Shown: positions 1 through 12,325, counted from the stretch's first letter. The stretch: DNA of 64,000 nt from Vicinamibacterales bacterium (GCA_958296065.1 CATQHX010000027.1:1-64000); one strand, 5' to 3'. Notes: a model not told the origin generated them from the sequence alone. Numbers and translations are program-made.

Positions 1-1176
1 GATCCCGACATCGTGCTGGCCGACGTCAGCATGCCGGGCAAGAACGGCTACGACGTAGCGTCGTTCGTTCGCGGCGACTCGCTGCGCGCCGGGATTCCCG
101 TCGTCCTGCTGACCGGGGCGTTCGAACCGCTCGACGAGCAGCGGTGCGATGCCATCGGTCGTCACGAGGTGCTGGTCAAGCCCTTCGAGCCGCGCGAGAT
201 TGTCGGCAAGGTCCGCGAGCTGCTGGAGCTGTCGGCGGAGGACACGGCGGATGCTCCCGCCGTGGCCGCGGCATCGATTGAGGAGGCGACAACCGCTATC
301 GGGGAGGCTGCTTCGCCAGATGCGGGCGCGGTGCCTTCGGAAGCGTCGATGGAGGATGACGCCGAGGCTGCCGAGGCCGCCGCGGTGCCTTCGGAAGCGT
401 CGGTGGAGGATGATGTCGAGGCTGCCGAGGCCGCCGCGGTGCCTTCGGAAGCGTCGGTGGAGGATGACGTCGAGGCTGCCGAAGCCGCCGTCGTGAACGG
501 CGTTGACGCGGAGGCAACCGACGCCGTCGGAGCGGTTGGCCAGGATGCCTCTGCGGAGGCCGGCACCGAGACCCCGTCCATGGACGAGGACGTTGGGAGC
601 GAGGAGGCCCCGTCGGCGGAGGACGAGACGGGCCCGGTCGCGACAGCGGCCGCCGTTGCGGTCGCCGTCGAGGCGGCACCCGGCGAGCACTCGGCGGCCG
701 GCTCGTCCGATTCACCACCGGCACTCGAGAAGGAGGACGCGGCCTCCCGGTCCGAGGCCGTCGACGCGTCGCTGGAGGTGGCCGCTGCCGATCCGGACCG
801 TCCGCCTGCGCCGCTTCCCGAGCAGTCCATGGAAGACGAGGCCCTTGCGCCACCCGCCGCGCAAGCGGTTCCCGGTGGGGCCCGGCGGCTGCCGCCGGCC
901 GGCGCCGGCGGTTCGGTGCTGGCCCAGTCGTTCGTGACCTTTCTGGCCGTCGAGCAGGGCGCCGCCCCTCCCGAGTTGTCGGCGGCGGACGCCGTTGCCG
1001 ATTCCGGCGACATGCAGCCGCTTCTCCCGGAAGCGGTGATGGACGACCTGGTAGGCCGGGTCGTCGAGCGGCTGACCGACACGGTTCTGCGCGACACGGT
1101 CGCCGAGGTCGTCGCGCGCATCGCGGAGCGGCTCGCGCGCGAGGAGATCACGCGCATTCCACCCGCCGGCGAGTGA
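1..1176 (+). CDS. Response regulator receiver protein with long acidic linker (5' end missing)
   Basis: The frame is open from base 1, so the true start lies upstream. The first ~75 codons are the second half of a CheY-type receiver domain. The phospho-acceptor Asp is codon 8 (nt 22-24, in LADVSMPG), and the conserved Lys lies in VLVKPFEP. A ~190-residue Ala/Glu/Asp-rich, probably disordered linker follows, containing three 18-residue repeats. The last ~50 residues form a predicted amphipathic helix (VVARIAERLAREEITRI) that resembles the C-terminal helices of PopZ/DUF2497-type proteins; that likeness is from memory. There is no DNA-binding output domain, so it probably acts through protein contacts. 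The output function is unknown. Confidence 0.85.
   Translation, partial: DPDIVLADVSMPGKNGYDVASFVRGDSLRAGIPVVLLTGAFEPLDEQRCDAIGRHEVLVKPFEPREIVGKVRELLELSAEDTADAPAVAAASIEEATTAIGEAASPDAGAVPSEASMEDDAEAAEAAAVPSEASVEDDVEAAEAAAVPSEASVEDDVEAAEAAVVNGVDAEATDAVGAVGQDASAEAGTETPSMDEDVGSEEAPSAEDETGPVATAAAVAVAVEAAPGEHSAAGSSDSPPALEKEDAASRSEAVDASLEVAAADPDRPPAPLPEQSMEDEALAPPAAQAVPGGARRLPPAGAGGSVLAQSFVTFLAVEQGAAPPELSAADAVADSGDMQPLLPEAVMDDLVGRVVERLTDTVLRDTVAEVVARIAERLAREEITRIPPAGE
328..489 (+). repeat. Three in-frame 54-bp tandem repeats in the response-regulator linker
   Basis: Copies begin at 328, 382 and 436, each encoding AVPSEAS(M/V)EDD(A/V)EAAEA plus one Ala. Copies 2 and 3 are almost identical at DNA level, which suggests recent slippage or recombination. 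The unit is a multiple of three, so copy changes keep the frame. Confidence 0.9.
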
Positions 1177-1274
1177 CGCGATTCCGCGGTCCGGCCCCCG
1201 GTTCCTCCTGCCCCGGAAAGCGACATGAGCCCGCGTCGTAGAACGATGGAGGCTTCCGGACAGCCCTGGTTGGT

Positions 1275-1305
1275 CGGAAATCGGAGCCGGCGGCGGCGAT
1301 TTCCG
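1275..1305 (+). repeat. 9-bp perfect inverted repeat in the valS leader
   Basis: CGGAAATCG (1275-1283) pairs perfectly with CGATTTCCG (1297-1305) across a 13-nt loop, 30 nt before the valS start. No T-run follows, so it is not a textbook intrinsic terminator. It may end the upstream transcript with Rho or fold in the valS leader. I see no T-box sequence. Confidence 0.5.
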
Positions 1306-1335
1306 GGCTTCCGCTCCTGATACGATCCCGGTCCA

Positions 1336-4001
<2,666 letters not shown>

Positions 4002-4005
<4 letters not shown>

Positions 4006-4859
4006 CCGCCGCGGCCTGCGCGCCGCTCGGCCCGGCGGAGTATCGGGACATCGTCCGCCGGGCTCTTGCCGAGGACCTGGAGGGCGGCGACGTCACCTCG
4101 GAGGCGACGATAGCCGGCGATCAGCGCGGGCGCGGTGAGTTGCGTGCCAAGCAGGAGTGCGTGCTTGCCGGGATCGAGGTTGCGGCCGAGGCGTTCCGGC
4201 AGCGTGATCCGGAGGCCATCGTGGACCGGCGCCGCCGTGACGGCGATGCGTGCGCCGTTGGCGACGTGGTCGCCACCGTCGAGGGTCTCGCCGCGGCACT
4301 GCTGAGCGCCGAGCGGACCGCGCTGAACTTTCTTCAGCGCCTGTCCGGCATTGCCACGGGTGCGCGTCGCTACGTCGCCGCGGCGGCCGGACGGACCACG
4401 ATTCTCGATACGCGCAAGACGACCCCGACGCTGCGAGCTCTCGAGAAGTACGCCGTGCGGGCAGGCGGCGTGACCAACCACCGCTTCGGACTCGGCGACG
4501 GGTTGCTGATCAAGGACAATCACGTGCGGCTGGCCGGTTCGATCTCGACGGCGGTGGCCCGCGCACGCGCTGCCGGCCGCGGACTGCCGGTGGAGGTCGA
4601 GGCCCAGAGCCTGGCCGAGGTGGACGAGGCGCTTGGTGCCGGTGCCGACATCGTGCTCATCGACAACCTGTCCAACGAGCAGGCCGGCGAGGCAATCGCC
4701 CGCTGCCGGGGGCGTGCCCGTACGGAGGTTTCCGGCGGAATCACGCTGGAGCGGGTGACGGGGTTGGCCGCCCTGGGTCCGACGTACGTGTCGGTCGGGG
4801 CGCTGACGCATTCGGCGGCCGCCGTCGACATCAGCTTCGAGATGGCGCCGCTGTCATGA
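4002..4859 (+). CDS. nadC: Nicotinate-nucleotide pyrophosphorylase (carboxylating)
   Basis: Quinolinate phosphoribosyltransferase converts quinolinate and PRPP to nicotinate mononucleotide in de novo NAD synthesis. The 285-residue protein has family motifs [25 protein letters not shown] and, near the C-terminus, EVSGGITLE. The N-terminal [13 protein letters not shown] matches the usual NadC opening. The start overlaps the valS stop, and the stop overlaps the birA start (ATGA at 4856-4859), indicating translational coupling. nadA and nadB are not in this window. Confidence 0.96.
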
Positions 4860-5680
4860 CCGAGGCTGTCATGCATGCGGTGTTGCCGGCGGATCTGGCA
4901 GCGGCGCTGGCCGCGCGTCCGGAGCTGGCGGATACCGCGGTGCGGTACTTCCCGGAGCTGGCGTCGACCAACGACACGGCCGCGGCATTGGCCGAGTCCG
5001 GCGCGGCGGACGGGACGACCGTTGTCGCGGACCGCCAGAACGCGGGCCGCGGCCGGCACGGGCGGGCATGGGACTCGCCGCCGGGTGCAGGGCTGTACAT
5101 GTCGGTGGTTCTGAGGGGGCCTCGATCGCCGGTGGTCACGCTGCTCGCGGGCGTGGCGGTGGCCGAGGCGGTGCAGGGGGCGGCCGGCGTAGCCGTCGAG
5201 CTGAAGTGGCCGAACGACGTCGTTGCGCTGCTCGCGGATGGCGGCAATTCCGTCGGAACGCGCCGCAAGCTCGCCGGAATCCTGACCGAGGCGCTGCCGG
5301 GTGCGATGGACCGGGACGCTGGCGTGGTCGTCGGGATCGGTGTCAACGTCCGCAGCCGCACGTTTCCGGGAGAGCTCGCCGCTCGTGCTGCCGCGGTGGA
5401 GTCGCTGGCCGGGCGGCGCGTGGATCGCTCGGTCCTGTGTGCGGACCTGCTCGTGCGGTTGAGTCGCTGGCGGCGGCGGATGGTGGCCGAGGGGGAGGGC
5501 TTCGTGATTGGGCGCTGGCGCGCGCTGGCGCCCACCAGCCGCGGCGCGGCCGTCTCCTGGGACGTGGAAGGGAGCCGCCGGCGCGGCGTGACCGCCGGCG
5601 TCGACGACACCGGTGCGCTGCTGGTGTCGTGCGCGGGGCGGACCGAGCGCATCATCGGAGGCGAGGTGCGGTGGGACTGA
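4856..5680 (+). CDS. birA: Biotin-[acetyl-CoA-carboxylase] ligase, catalytic domain only
   Basis: Transfers biotin, via biotinyl-AMP, to a lysine of the acetyl-CoA carboxylase carrier protein. The biotinyl-5'-AMP loop is seen as GRGRHGRAWDSPPG, followed by KWPNDV and KLAGILTE. At 274 residues with no N-terminal winged helix, this is the monofunctional type and cannot act as the biotin repressor. The ATG at 4856 overlaps the nadC stop; a second in-frame ATG at 4871 is possible. It sits between other cofactor genes (nadC, coaX). Confidence 0.93.
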   Translation: MTEAVMHAVLPADLAAALAARPELADTAVRYFPELASTNDTAAALAESGAADGTTVVADRQNAGRGRHGRAWDSPPGAGLYMSVVLRGPRSPVVTLLAGVAVAEAVQGAAGVAVELKWPNDVVALLADGGNSVGTRRKLAGILTEALPGAMDRDAGVVVGIGVNVRSRTFPGELAARAAAVESLAGRRVDRSVLCADLLVRLSRWRRRMVAEGEGFVIGRWRALAPTSRGAAVSWDVEGSRRRGVTAGVDDTGALLVSCAGRTERIIGGEVRWD

Positions 5681-5708
5681 GTGGGCCAGGGACCGCCGGG
5701 ATCTGATC

Positions 5709-6503
5709 ATGCTGCTCGCGATTGACGTCGGCAACACCAACGTCGTGTTCGGGCTCTTTGCCGGCGTGTCGCTCGAGCGCCGCTGGCGCCTGGCGACGTT
5801 GCCCGACCGCACGGCGGACGAGCTGTGGGTGCTGGTCAGCCGGTTGTTCGCCGAGCACGAGCTGGATCCGGCGCGCATCGACGGGGTCGTCATGTCGTCG
5901 GTCGTGCCGGCGCTGACCGGGGCCGTTTCGGACATGGTCGAGCGGGGCCTCGGACGGAACGTGCTGCGGGTCGATGCCGGCAATGCGGGCCTGCCGGTAG
6001 GCTACGACAACCCGACCGAGGTGGGCGCGGACCGCCTCGTGAACGCGGTGGCGGCAGTGCGGATGTACGGCGGGGCGGCGCGGCCGATCGTGGTCGTCGA
6101 CTTCGGTACGGCGACGACCTTCGACGTGATCTCCGCCGCGGGCGAGTACCTGGGCGGGGTCATCTGTCCGGGCGTCGAGATCTCCGCCGACGCTCTCTAT
6201 CGCCGGGCCGCGCAGTTGCCGCGCGTCGAGGTCTGCAAGCCGGCCGCGGTGGTCGGGCGCACCACCGTCACCTCGATGCAGTCGGGGCTCTTCTTCGGCT
6301 ACGTGGCGATGGTGGAAGGCATCGTCCGGCGGCTGCAGGAGGAGATCGAGGGCGGTGACGGACTGCTCTGCGTAGGTACCGGGGGGCTGGCCGCCGACAT
6401 TGCGGCGGAGACGTCCCTGATTGACCACGTGCAGCCGGACCTGACCCTGACCGGTCTCCGTTTCGTGTGGGAGCACAGCCGCGCGGGCCGTGCCGGCGGC
6501 TGA
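5709..6503 (+). CDS. coaX: Type III pantothenate kinase
   Basis: Catalyses the first step of coenzyme A synthesis, ATP-dependent phosphorylation of pantothenate. The N-terminal phosphate-binding motif IDVGNTNVVFGLF, the PTEVGADRLVNA motif and DFGTATTFDVI are all present, as expected for the ASKHA-fold type III enzyme. The start at 5709 gives 264 residues, normal for CoaX; the frame stays open upstream but that stretch has no family similarity. It lies 28 nt after birA, and its TGA overlaps the ATG of the next gene. Confidence 0.95.
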   Translation: MLLAIDVGNTNVVFGLFAGVSLERRWRLATLPDRTADELWVLVSRLFAEHELDPARIDGVVMSSVVPALTGAVSDMVERGLGRNVLRVDAGNAGLPVGYDNPTEVGADRLVNAVAAVRMYGGAARPIVVVDFGTATTFDVISAAGEYLGGVICPGVEISADALYRRAAQLPRVEVCKPAAVVGRTTVTSMQSGLFFGYVAMVEGIVRRLQEEIEGGDGLLCVGTGGLAADIAAETSLIDHVQPDLTLTGLRFVWEHSRAGRAGG

Positions 6504-7249
6504 TGTCCATGGAACCAGGCGCGTTGTGCCGGGCGGTCGAGTCGTACCTGCGGCGCAAGAACGACGGCCATCTCATCCGCATCGTCGGTCCGGCCTTCGA
6601 GATGGTGTGCGAATGGGCGGCGGCGGGAATCCCGCTCCGCGTCGTGGAGCGGGCGATCGATCGGCGGTGCGTGCGCTACTACGCCCGTGGGCCGAAGCGG
6701 CATCCCCTCCGCATCGAGTATTGCGAAGCGGACGTGCTCGACCTTTTCGACGAGTGGAAACACGCGGTCGGCCTGCGTGCGGCGCCCGGCTCGGAGGAGG
6801 AGGCGCCCGCCGGGCTGGAGGCCGAGGAGCCGGGCCCGGTGGGGCGGCCGGGCGGGTCGCGAAGCCGCCGCTCCCTCGCAACGCATCTCGATGAGCTTGC
6901 CGCCCGCCTCTCCGTCTGGAACCCGCCGCCGGGCGCGGCGGCGCTCGAAGGCCTCCTGCAAGAGTCGCGCGCTGCCGTCGAAACCGCGCGTTCCGGCGGC
7001 AGGACGCTGAGGGGCGAGGCCCGCCGCCGGGTGACGGAACAGTTGGCCGAGCTGGATGGCCGGTTCCCCGTCGCCGCGCGGACCGACGCGGGCGATGCCG
7101 TGCTGTGCGAGCTGCGAACCGAGGCGCAGGAATCGCTGGAGCCGTTTCGGAGCCGGATGCCTGCCGCCGCGTTCGCGAAGGCGCTCGAAGCCGCCACCGA
7201 CCGGCTGCTCGCCGAGCACTTCAAGCTGCCACGCCTGACGTTCGACTGA
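6503..7249 (+). CDS. Conserved hypothetical protein, last gene of the valS operon
   Basis: I do not recognise this 248-residue protein. The start ATG at 6503 shares its A with the coaX stop (TGATG), so it is very likely translated by coupling. The first ~85 residues are compact and probably globular (ESYLRRKNDGHLIRIVGPAF, then VERAIDRRCVRYY); a charged Gly/Glu/Arg-rich linker follows, then a helical C-terminal half. There is no signal peptide, membrane segment or Cys cluster. It may be a cytoplasmic accessory protein of this lineage. Confidence 0.75.
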   Translation: MSMEPGALCRAVESYLRRKNDGHLIRIVGPAFEMVCEWAAAGIPLRVVERAIDRRCVRYYARGPKRHPLRIEYCEADVLDLFDEWKHAVGLRAAPGSEEEAPAGLEAEEPGPVGRPGGSRSRRSLATHLDELAARLSVWNPPPGAAALEGLLQESRAAVETARSGGRTLRGEARRRVTEQLAELDGRFPVAARTDAGDAVLCELRTEAQESLEPFRSRMPAAAFAKALEAATDRLLAEHFKLPRLTFD

Positions 7250-7316
7250 CGGGCCCGTTGCACGCCTCTTGTCAGTCACCCAGCTTGCGGCCACGGTCGC
7301 CGACATCGACCGCCGC

Positions 7317-7352
7317 CTGGCAACCCTCCAAGGGCGCATTACGGGTTGGCAG
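7317..7352. terminator. Possible bidirectional terminator hairpin between convergent genes
   Basis: CTGGCAACCC (7317-7326) and GGGTTGGCAG (7343-7352) pair with one mismatch across a 16-nt loop. The hairpin lies between the hypothetical gene ending at 7249 and argS ending at 7395, where a shared terminator would be expected. No T-tract flanks it on either side, so the call is tentative. Confidence 0.35.
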
Positions 7353-7394
7353 GATCGCAGGCACTCTCCAGCGCCGGGCGAGTAGCTCCCACGG

Positions 7395-9404
7395 CTACAT
7401 TCGCGGCGGCACCTCGCAGCCCATCAGGGCAAGCGTCCTCGTCAACTGGAGTCGGCAGTAGAGCACTGCCGCGGCGCGCCACAAGCGGGTCGGCTCGTCC
7501 TCTTCGGCCACGACCGGGCAGCGGTGGTAGAAGGTATTGAACATCTGCGCGAGTCCGAACGCGTACTTGGCGAGCACGGAGAGCTCCAGGGCGCGGATCG
7601 ACTGATCGGCCACCTCGTCGAGCCGCGCGGCCTCGAACAGCAGGCCCCAGGCGACGGTCCCGTCGCCGGGATCCTCCAGCGGCGTCGCCGGCAGCTTCGC
7701 GAGCGCCGCGACCAGCGCCCCGTCGTCGAGACCGTCCCGGTCGTACAGCTTGCGCAGGATGTTCGTGGCCCGCACGGCGGCGTACTGCACGTAGGGTCCG
7801 CTCTCGCCTTCGAAGCTCAGTGCCTCGTCGATGTCGAACGCAATGAGCTTTCCGCGCGAGTACTTGATCATGAAATAGCGGATTGCCGCCGTGGCGATCG
7901 CGGTCGCGATGGCGTGGGCCTCGGCGCCGTCGGCCGACAGGTCGTCGTGGCGTGCGAGCACCTCCCGCCGCGCGGCTTCGGTCAGCCGGTCCAGAAGGTC
8001 GTCAGCCTTCACGCCGAGTCCCTTGCGGCCGGACACCTCGACGAACGGACGCTCGGCGTCCGGATCGAGGTCATGGCCCAGGGCGCGGGCCGTCGCCGGC
8101 GACAATGCCACCATCTCGTAGGAGACGTGGACCGACCGTTCCGCCTCCCTGGCGCGGCCGACGGCGGTGAGCGCCTGCTTGAGGAGCTGTTGCAGGTAGG
8201 CCTGCCGCGTGTCGATGACGTTGTACACGGCGTCGGCCTTGCCGAACGCGGCCTGACTCCGGCCTGCCTCTTCGGTGGTCGAGGTCGTGGACCAGAGTGC
8301 GTGGCCGGAGCGCTGCGTGCCGTGCAGGCGGTAGTGGAAGTCCCGCTCGAGAACACCGAGTTTCCAGAATTGGTACGCGATGTCCTTGCCGACGTAGGTG
8401 ACGGTGCCGTTCGAGCGCACGATTACCTTCGACTTCGACTTCGGCCCACCCTCGTCGGCAGGGCCGGCGTCTACGGGTGGCGGGGTGTCTGAGTCGAGCG
8501 GCATCACCCAGCATCCGGCCTGTGGTCCCGTCGTTTCGAGCCGTATCGCCCCCGTCTGCTGGAGCACCTCGAAAGCGCGGGACCAGAAGCGCAGGCGCAG
8601 GATGTCGCCCTCCCACGTCAGCAGGTCGTACTCGATGTTCATCCGGTCCATCGTGGCGAGATGGCAGCGGACGATGCGGTCGGCGATCAGGTGACCCAGT
8701 TGCGCGGTCGGGTCGGCGTCGTTCTCGAGGTCGTGGAGGGTGCGGGCCCGGAGCGCGAGCCGGTCCGGATCGTCCTCGAACCAGGCGGTCACCCGCGTGT
8801 AGAGGTCCCAGCAGTGGTAGTCGAAGCGGGGTCGCTCGGAGAGGGCGGCGACCTCCTCCAGCGACAATTGCTCGATGTGCCGGAAGCCGACCACGACGTC
8901 GGCCACCTGGACGCCGGTGTCGTCGATGTAGTTCTGGATCTCCACCGGAATGCCGAGAAAGCGCAACAGCCGCACGAGGGTGTCGCCCAGCGCGGCGTTG
9001 CGCAGGTGTCCGACGTGGGCCGCCTTGTTCGGGTTGATGGCGGTGTGCTCGACGATGGCCTTGCGGATGCCCCGTCCGGCGGGCGCCGGCCGTGGCCCGA
9101 GCGCCTCGCGGACGAAGCGGGCCCGGTCGAGAAAGATGTTGACGTAGCCGTTGGGTGCCGGCTCGACCCGGTCCACGCCCTCGATCGGTCCGAGCGCCCC
9201 GACGATATCGGCAGCGATGGCGCGCGGCGCCTTGCGCAGCACCCTGGCCAGCTCGAACGCCACGGTGACCCCGAGGTCGCCCATGGAGCGGTCCGGCGGG
9301 TACTGGATCGCCACATCCGGCAGGCGGTTCGAATCGAGGTCGTACAGATCGACAAGGACGTCGCGGACGCGCGACCGCACCGCCGCGTGCATCCCCAGGA
9401 TCAT
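7395..9404 (-). CDS. argS: Arginyl-tRNA synthetase
   Basis: Class I synthetase charging tRNA-Arg. The 669-residue product has the N-terminal Add1 tRNA D-loop-binding domain, the HIGH-type motif HVGHLRNAALGDT and a SGRKGLGVKADDLLDRL segment at the degenerate KMSKS position typical of ArgRS. The C-terminal DALR anticodon-binding domain ends in the usual aromatic/Met tail region (GCEVPPRM). The start at 9404 is supported by a GAAGGAG Shine-Dalgarno 8 nt upstream; a second Met lies four codons in. It follows mobA by 60 nt on the same strand. Confidence 0.95.
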   Translation of the reverse strand: MILGMHAAVRSRVRDVLVDLYDLDSNRLPDVAIQYPPDRSMGDLGVTVAFELARVLRKAPRAIAADIVGALGPIEGVDRVEPAPNGYVNIFLDRARFVREALGPRPAPAGRGIRKAIVEHTAINPNKAAHVGHLRNAALGDTLVRLLRFLGIPVEIQNYIDDTGVQVADVVVGFRHIEQLSLEEVAALSERPRFDYHCWDLYTRVTAWFEDDPDRLALRARTLHDLENDADPTAQLGHLIADRIVRCHLATMDRMNIEYDLLTWEGDILRLRFWSRAFEVLQQTGAIRLETTGPQAGCWVMPLDSDTPPPVDAGPADEGGPKSKSKVIVRSNGTVTYVGKDIAYQFWKLGVLERDFHYRLHGTQRSGHALWSTTSTTEEAGRSQAAFGKADAVYNVIDTRQAYLQQLLKQALTAVGRAREAERSVHVSYEMVALSPATARALGHDLDPDAERPFVEVSGRKGLGVKADDLLDRLTEAARREVLARHDDLSADGAEAHAIATAIATAAIRYFMIKYSRGKLIAFDIDEALSFEGESGPYVQYAAVRATNILRKLYDRDGLDDGALVAALAKLPATPLEDPGDGTVAWGLLFEAARLDEVADQSIRALELSVLAKYAFGLAQMFNTFYHRCPVVAEEDEPTRLWRAAAVLYCRLQLTRTLALMGCEVPPRM

Positions 9405-9464
9405 CGGATGTGCTCCTTCGCTCGGCCGCGTGCTTGCCGCGGAGAGACCGGCTGCGACCGGACT

Positions 9465-10064
9465 TCAGGTTCCATGGTAGGCGGCCAGCGCCAGCGCCCG
9501 CGCGTAGTTGGCCGGCGTGTTGACGTTGAAGAAGAGCGTGCCGTGGGGATCGAGCGGGGCGATCTCGGCCGCGCCCATCTCGTGCCGCGGCATGTTCCGT
9601 ACCGCCTCTCCCGCCTGCAGCCGCCCCGCCGCGATGCGGCGCTCGAGGGCCGGCATGCAGGATGCGCGGTAGCAGGCGCACAGCGGCTGGTAGCCGTCGC
9701 GAGTGCGCGGGACCGCGACGTCGACCGTGGAGCTTGCGCGTTGCAGCAGGCGCGCCAGCAAGGTGTGGCTCAGAAACGGCATGTCGCCGGCCACCACCAG
9801 CGTGCGGGCGCTCTGCGAGGCGCTCAGAGCCGCGTGAATGCCGCCGAGCGGCCCGGCGTTGGCCAGCAGGTCCGGGTGCACGGGCACTCCGAGCCCTGCG
9901 TACGTCGTGCAGTCGTTTGCCACGATGAACACCTGATCGGCGACCGCCCGGAGCGCCGCCAGCAGGCGGTCGACGATGCGCCGGTCGCCAAGGGGAAGCA
10001 GCAGCTTGGGTCTACCGCCGAGCCGGCGCGCCCGGCCGCCGGCGAGGATGGCCGCCGTCGACAT
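9465..10064 (-). CDS. mobA: Molybdenum cofactor guanylyltransferase-like NTP transferase
   Basis: This 199-residue protein begins with the nucleotide-binding signature AAILAGGRARRLGGRPK, the MobA/MobA-like consensus LAGGxSxRMGxxK in slightly divergent form (Arg-Leu for Arg-Met). ADQVFIVANDC, GPLGGIHAAL and VAGDMPFL (the metal-binding Asp) follow, all in family order. MobA attaches GMP to molybdopterin. The frame runs open to 10136 but family similarity begins at the Met at 10064. No other Moco genes are nearby, so the exact substrate (Moco versus another NTP transfer) rests on similarity only. Confidence 0.8.
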   Translation of the reverse strand: MSTAAILAGGRARRLGGRPKLLLPLGDRRIVDRLLAALRAVADQVFIVANDCTTYAGLGVPVHPDLLANAGPLGGIHAALSASQSARTLVVAGDMPFLSHTLLARLLQRASSTVDVAVPRTRDGYQPLCACYRASCMPALERRIAAGRLQAGEAVRNMPRHEMGAAEIAPLDPHGTLFFNVNTPANYARALALAAYHGT

Positions 10065-10129
10065 CGCCGACGGAAACCTTACCAGATCCTCGCGCCGCTG
10101 CGTTCCACGCCGGTCGGATGCGACGTGCG

Positions 10130-10158
10130 TTGACACCGTTCGGGGGCTCGGCTACCGT
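10130..10158 (+). promoter_or_regulatory. Sigma-70-type promoter for the nfeD operon
   Basis: A perfect TTGACA (10130-10135), a 17-nt spacer and TACCGT (10153-10158) lie in the divergent gap between mobA and nfeD. Transcription would start near 10165, about 20 nt before the nfeD ATG. Confidence 0.6.
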
Positions 10159-10184
10159 GGGTTAGATGGCAGCCAGGTAGCGAC

Positions 10185-11567
10185 ATGTCGATCAGGCAAG
10201 CTCGTCGTCGGATTCGGCGGGTGCTCCGGTGGGGCGCCGCCATCTGGATGCTGATGCTGCTGGCCGCGGCATGGCCGGGCGCACAACCGCCAGAGCCGGA
10301 GGGGCGTCCGCTCGTCTATACGACCGAAGTCGAGGCGCTGATCCACCCCGTGTCCGCCGAGTACATCGGCCAGGCGCTGGACGCGGCCGATCGCGCAGGC
10401 GCGGACCTGATCGTGCTGATCCTGCGGACGCCCGGCGGGCTGGTCGATTCCACCCGCGAAATCAACACGCGGATTATCGAGGCGGAGACGCCGGTCGTCG
10501 TCTACGTCGGTCCGAGCGGCACCAGGGCCGCTTCGGCCGGTTTCCTGATCACAATCGCCGCGGACGTGGCGGTCATGGCGCCCGGCACGCACATCGGCGC
10601 CGCGCATCCGGTATCGGGCACGGGGTCCGGGATGGACGAGACCGCCGCGGAGAAGGCGGCGTCCGATGTGGCGGCCTACGCGCGGTCCATTGCGAGCCAG
10701 CGGCAGCGCAACGTGGAACTGGCGGAGAAGGCGGTAACCGAGAGCCTGTCGTTCACGGAGCGCGAGGCCCTCGAGGCCGAACCGCCGTTGATCGATCTGA
10801 TCGCCGCGGACCTAGACGACCTGCTGAATCAGATCGACGGTCGCGAGGTACGCCGGTGGGACGGTAGCCTGGAGGTGATTCGGACGGCGGACGCCGAGAT
10901 CGAAGCTGTCGAGATGACGTGGCGGCAACGCCTGCTCAGTGCGATCGCGCACCCGCAGATAGCCGTGCTGTTGTTCAGTCTCGGGAGCCTCGGCCTGACC
11001 ATCGAGCTCTGGAATCCGGGAGCGGCGGTACCCGGCATCGTCGGGGCGGTATGCTTGCTGCTCGCGTTCTTCGCATTCCAGATACTGCCGATCAACTACG
11101 TCGGGCTGCTGCTGATCCTGTTCGGAATGGTGTTGCTCGTGATCGAGATGTTCACGCCGACCTACGGCCTGCTGGCCGCCAGCGGCATCGCCAGCATGCT
11201 GTTCGGGGCGGTGATGCTGTTCGACTCTCCGGCGCCCGAGCTGCAGCTCGGCTGGCCGTTCATTCTCTTCACGGTGCTGGTGCTGGGTCTCGGCACGGGC
11301 GCCCTGGCGCGGCTCGGGGTCAAGGCGCACCAGATCCGTGCGGTCACCGGGGCGGACGGCATGATTCGCCAGGAGGGGCTGGCCATCGATCCGATTCCGG
11401 CCGGCGGGCGGGGCCGCGTCTCGACGCGGGGTGAAATCTGGACGGCCGCCACCGCCCCGGGCGAGGACATCGCCGGCGGCGAGCGGGTGCAGGTGGTCGC
11501 GGTTCAGGGCATGGTGCTCACCGTGCGGCGCGCGGCGCCGCCGTCAGAGGAAGGATCGGAGTCATGA
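10185..11567 (+). CDS. nfeD: NfeD-family membrane-bound serine protease
   Basis: ClpP-class (S49-like) protease of the NfeD1b type, the usual operon partner of stomatin/slipin. An N-terminal signal/anchor (residues ~12-32) precedes the protease domain, with the [14 protein letters not shown] motif, the nucleophile region [16 protein letters not shown] and the Lys-bearing [10 protein letters not shown] helix. Four to five membrane segments occupy residues ~245-385, and a C-terminal OB-fold NfeD domain follows ([14 protein letters not shown]). The 460-residue length fits the long form. The start at 10185 has an AGGT-type ribosome site 7 nt upstream. The stop overlaps the slipin start (ATGA). 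Confidence 0.9.
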   Translation: MSIRQARRRIRRVLRWGAAIWMLMLLAAAWPGAQPPEPEGRPLVYTTEVEALIHPVSAEYIGQALDAADRAGADLIVLILRTPGGLVDSTREINTRIIEAETPVVVYVGPSGTRAASAGFLITIAADVAVMAPGTHIGAAHPVSGTGSGMDETAAEKAASDVAAYARSIASQRQRNVELAEKAVTESLSFTEREALEAEPPLIDLIAADLDDLLNQIDGREVRRWDGSLEVIRTADAEIEAVEMTWRQRLLSAIAHPQIAVLLFSLGSLGLTIELWNPGAAVPGIVGAVCLLLAFFAFQILPINYVGLLLILFGMVLLVIEMFTPTYGLLAASGIASMLFGAVMLFDSPAPELQLGWPFILFTVLVLGLGTGALARLGVKAHQIRAVTGADGMIRQEGLAIDPIPAGGRGRVSTRGEIWTAATAPGEDIAGGERVQVVAVQGMVLTVRRAAPPSEEGSES

Positions 11568-12325
11568 ACATCGGCCCGGAGCTGATCGTACTGATCATCG
11601 TTCTGCTGTACATCGCGAACTCCGTAAAGATTCTCAACGAGTACGAGCGGGCGGTGATCTTCCGTCTCGGTAAGCTCTACCCCCGTTCAAAGGGGCCGGG
11701 CGTCATTCTGGTGTTCGCGCCGATCGATCGCATGGTCCGCGTAAGCCTGCGCACGATCGTCATGGATGTGCCGCCGCAGGACGTCATCACCAAGGACAAC
11801 GTCTCGGTCAAGGTGAACGCGGTGGTCTACTTCCGGGTCATGGACCCGCAGCGGTCCGTCGTCGAGGTCGAGAACTTCCACTATGCGACCTCGCAACTCG
11901 CGCAGACGACGCTTCGCAGCGTGCTCGGCCAGGTGGAGCTGGACGGCCTTCTGTCGGAGCGCGAGTCGCTCAACCAGCAGTTGCAGCAGATTCTCGATCT
12001 GCACACGGATCCCTGGGGCGTGAAGGTCTCGTCGGTCGAGGTCAAGCACGTCGATCTCCCGGTCGACATGCAGCGCGCGATGGCCGCGCAGGCGGAGGCC
12101 GAGCGCGAGAAGCGTGCTAAGATCATCCATGCCGACGGCGAGTTCATCGCGTCGGAGAAGCTGTCGCAGGCTGCGGAAGTCATGGGCCGGCAGCCGCTTG
12201 CACCGGTTCTGCGCTATCTGCAGACATTGACGGAGATTGCCGGCGAGAAGAACTCGACAATCGTCTTTCCGCTGCCTATCGACTTACTGGGTACGCTGTC
12301 CGGCAAACGCGACGACCGAGCGTGA
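11564..12325 (+). CDS. Slipin / stomatin-like SPFH membrane protein
   Basis: This 253-residue SPFH (band 7) protein has one N-terminal membrane hairpin ([17 protein letters not shown]) followed by [14 protein letters not shown], the stomatin signature. The body ends in an oligomerising helix ([20 protein letters not shown]). Slipins organise membrane microdomains, and the neighbouring NfeD protease is known in archaea to cleave its slipin near the C-terminus; here that partnership is inferred from gene order. Four-base overlaps on both sides (ATGA upstream, GTGA downstream) show tight coupling. Confidence 0.92.
   Translation: MNIGPELIVLIIVLLYIANSVKILNEYERAVIFRLGKLYPRSKGPGVILVFAPIDRMVRVSLRTIVMDVPPQDVITKDNVSVKVNAVVYFRVMDPQRSVVEVENFHYATSQLAQTTLRSVLGQVELDGLLSERESLNQQLQQILDLHTDPWGVKVSSVEVKHVDLPVDMQRAMAAQAEAEREKRAKIIHADGEFIASEKLSQAAEVMGRQPLAPVLRYLQTLTEIAGEKNSTIVFPLPIDLLGTLSGKRDDRA

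Noticed and set aside
1177-1335. T-box riboswitch in front of valS
   Set aside because: There is a hairpin but no T-box consensus, specifier loop or terminator T-tract.
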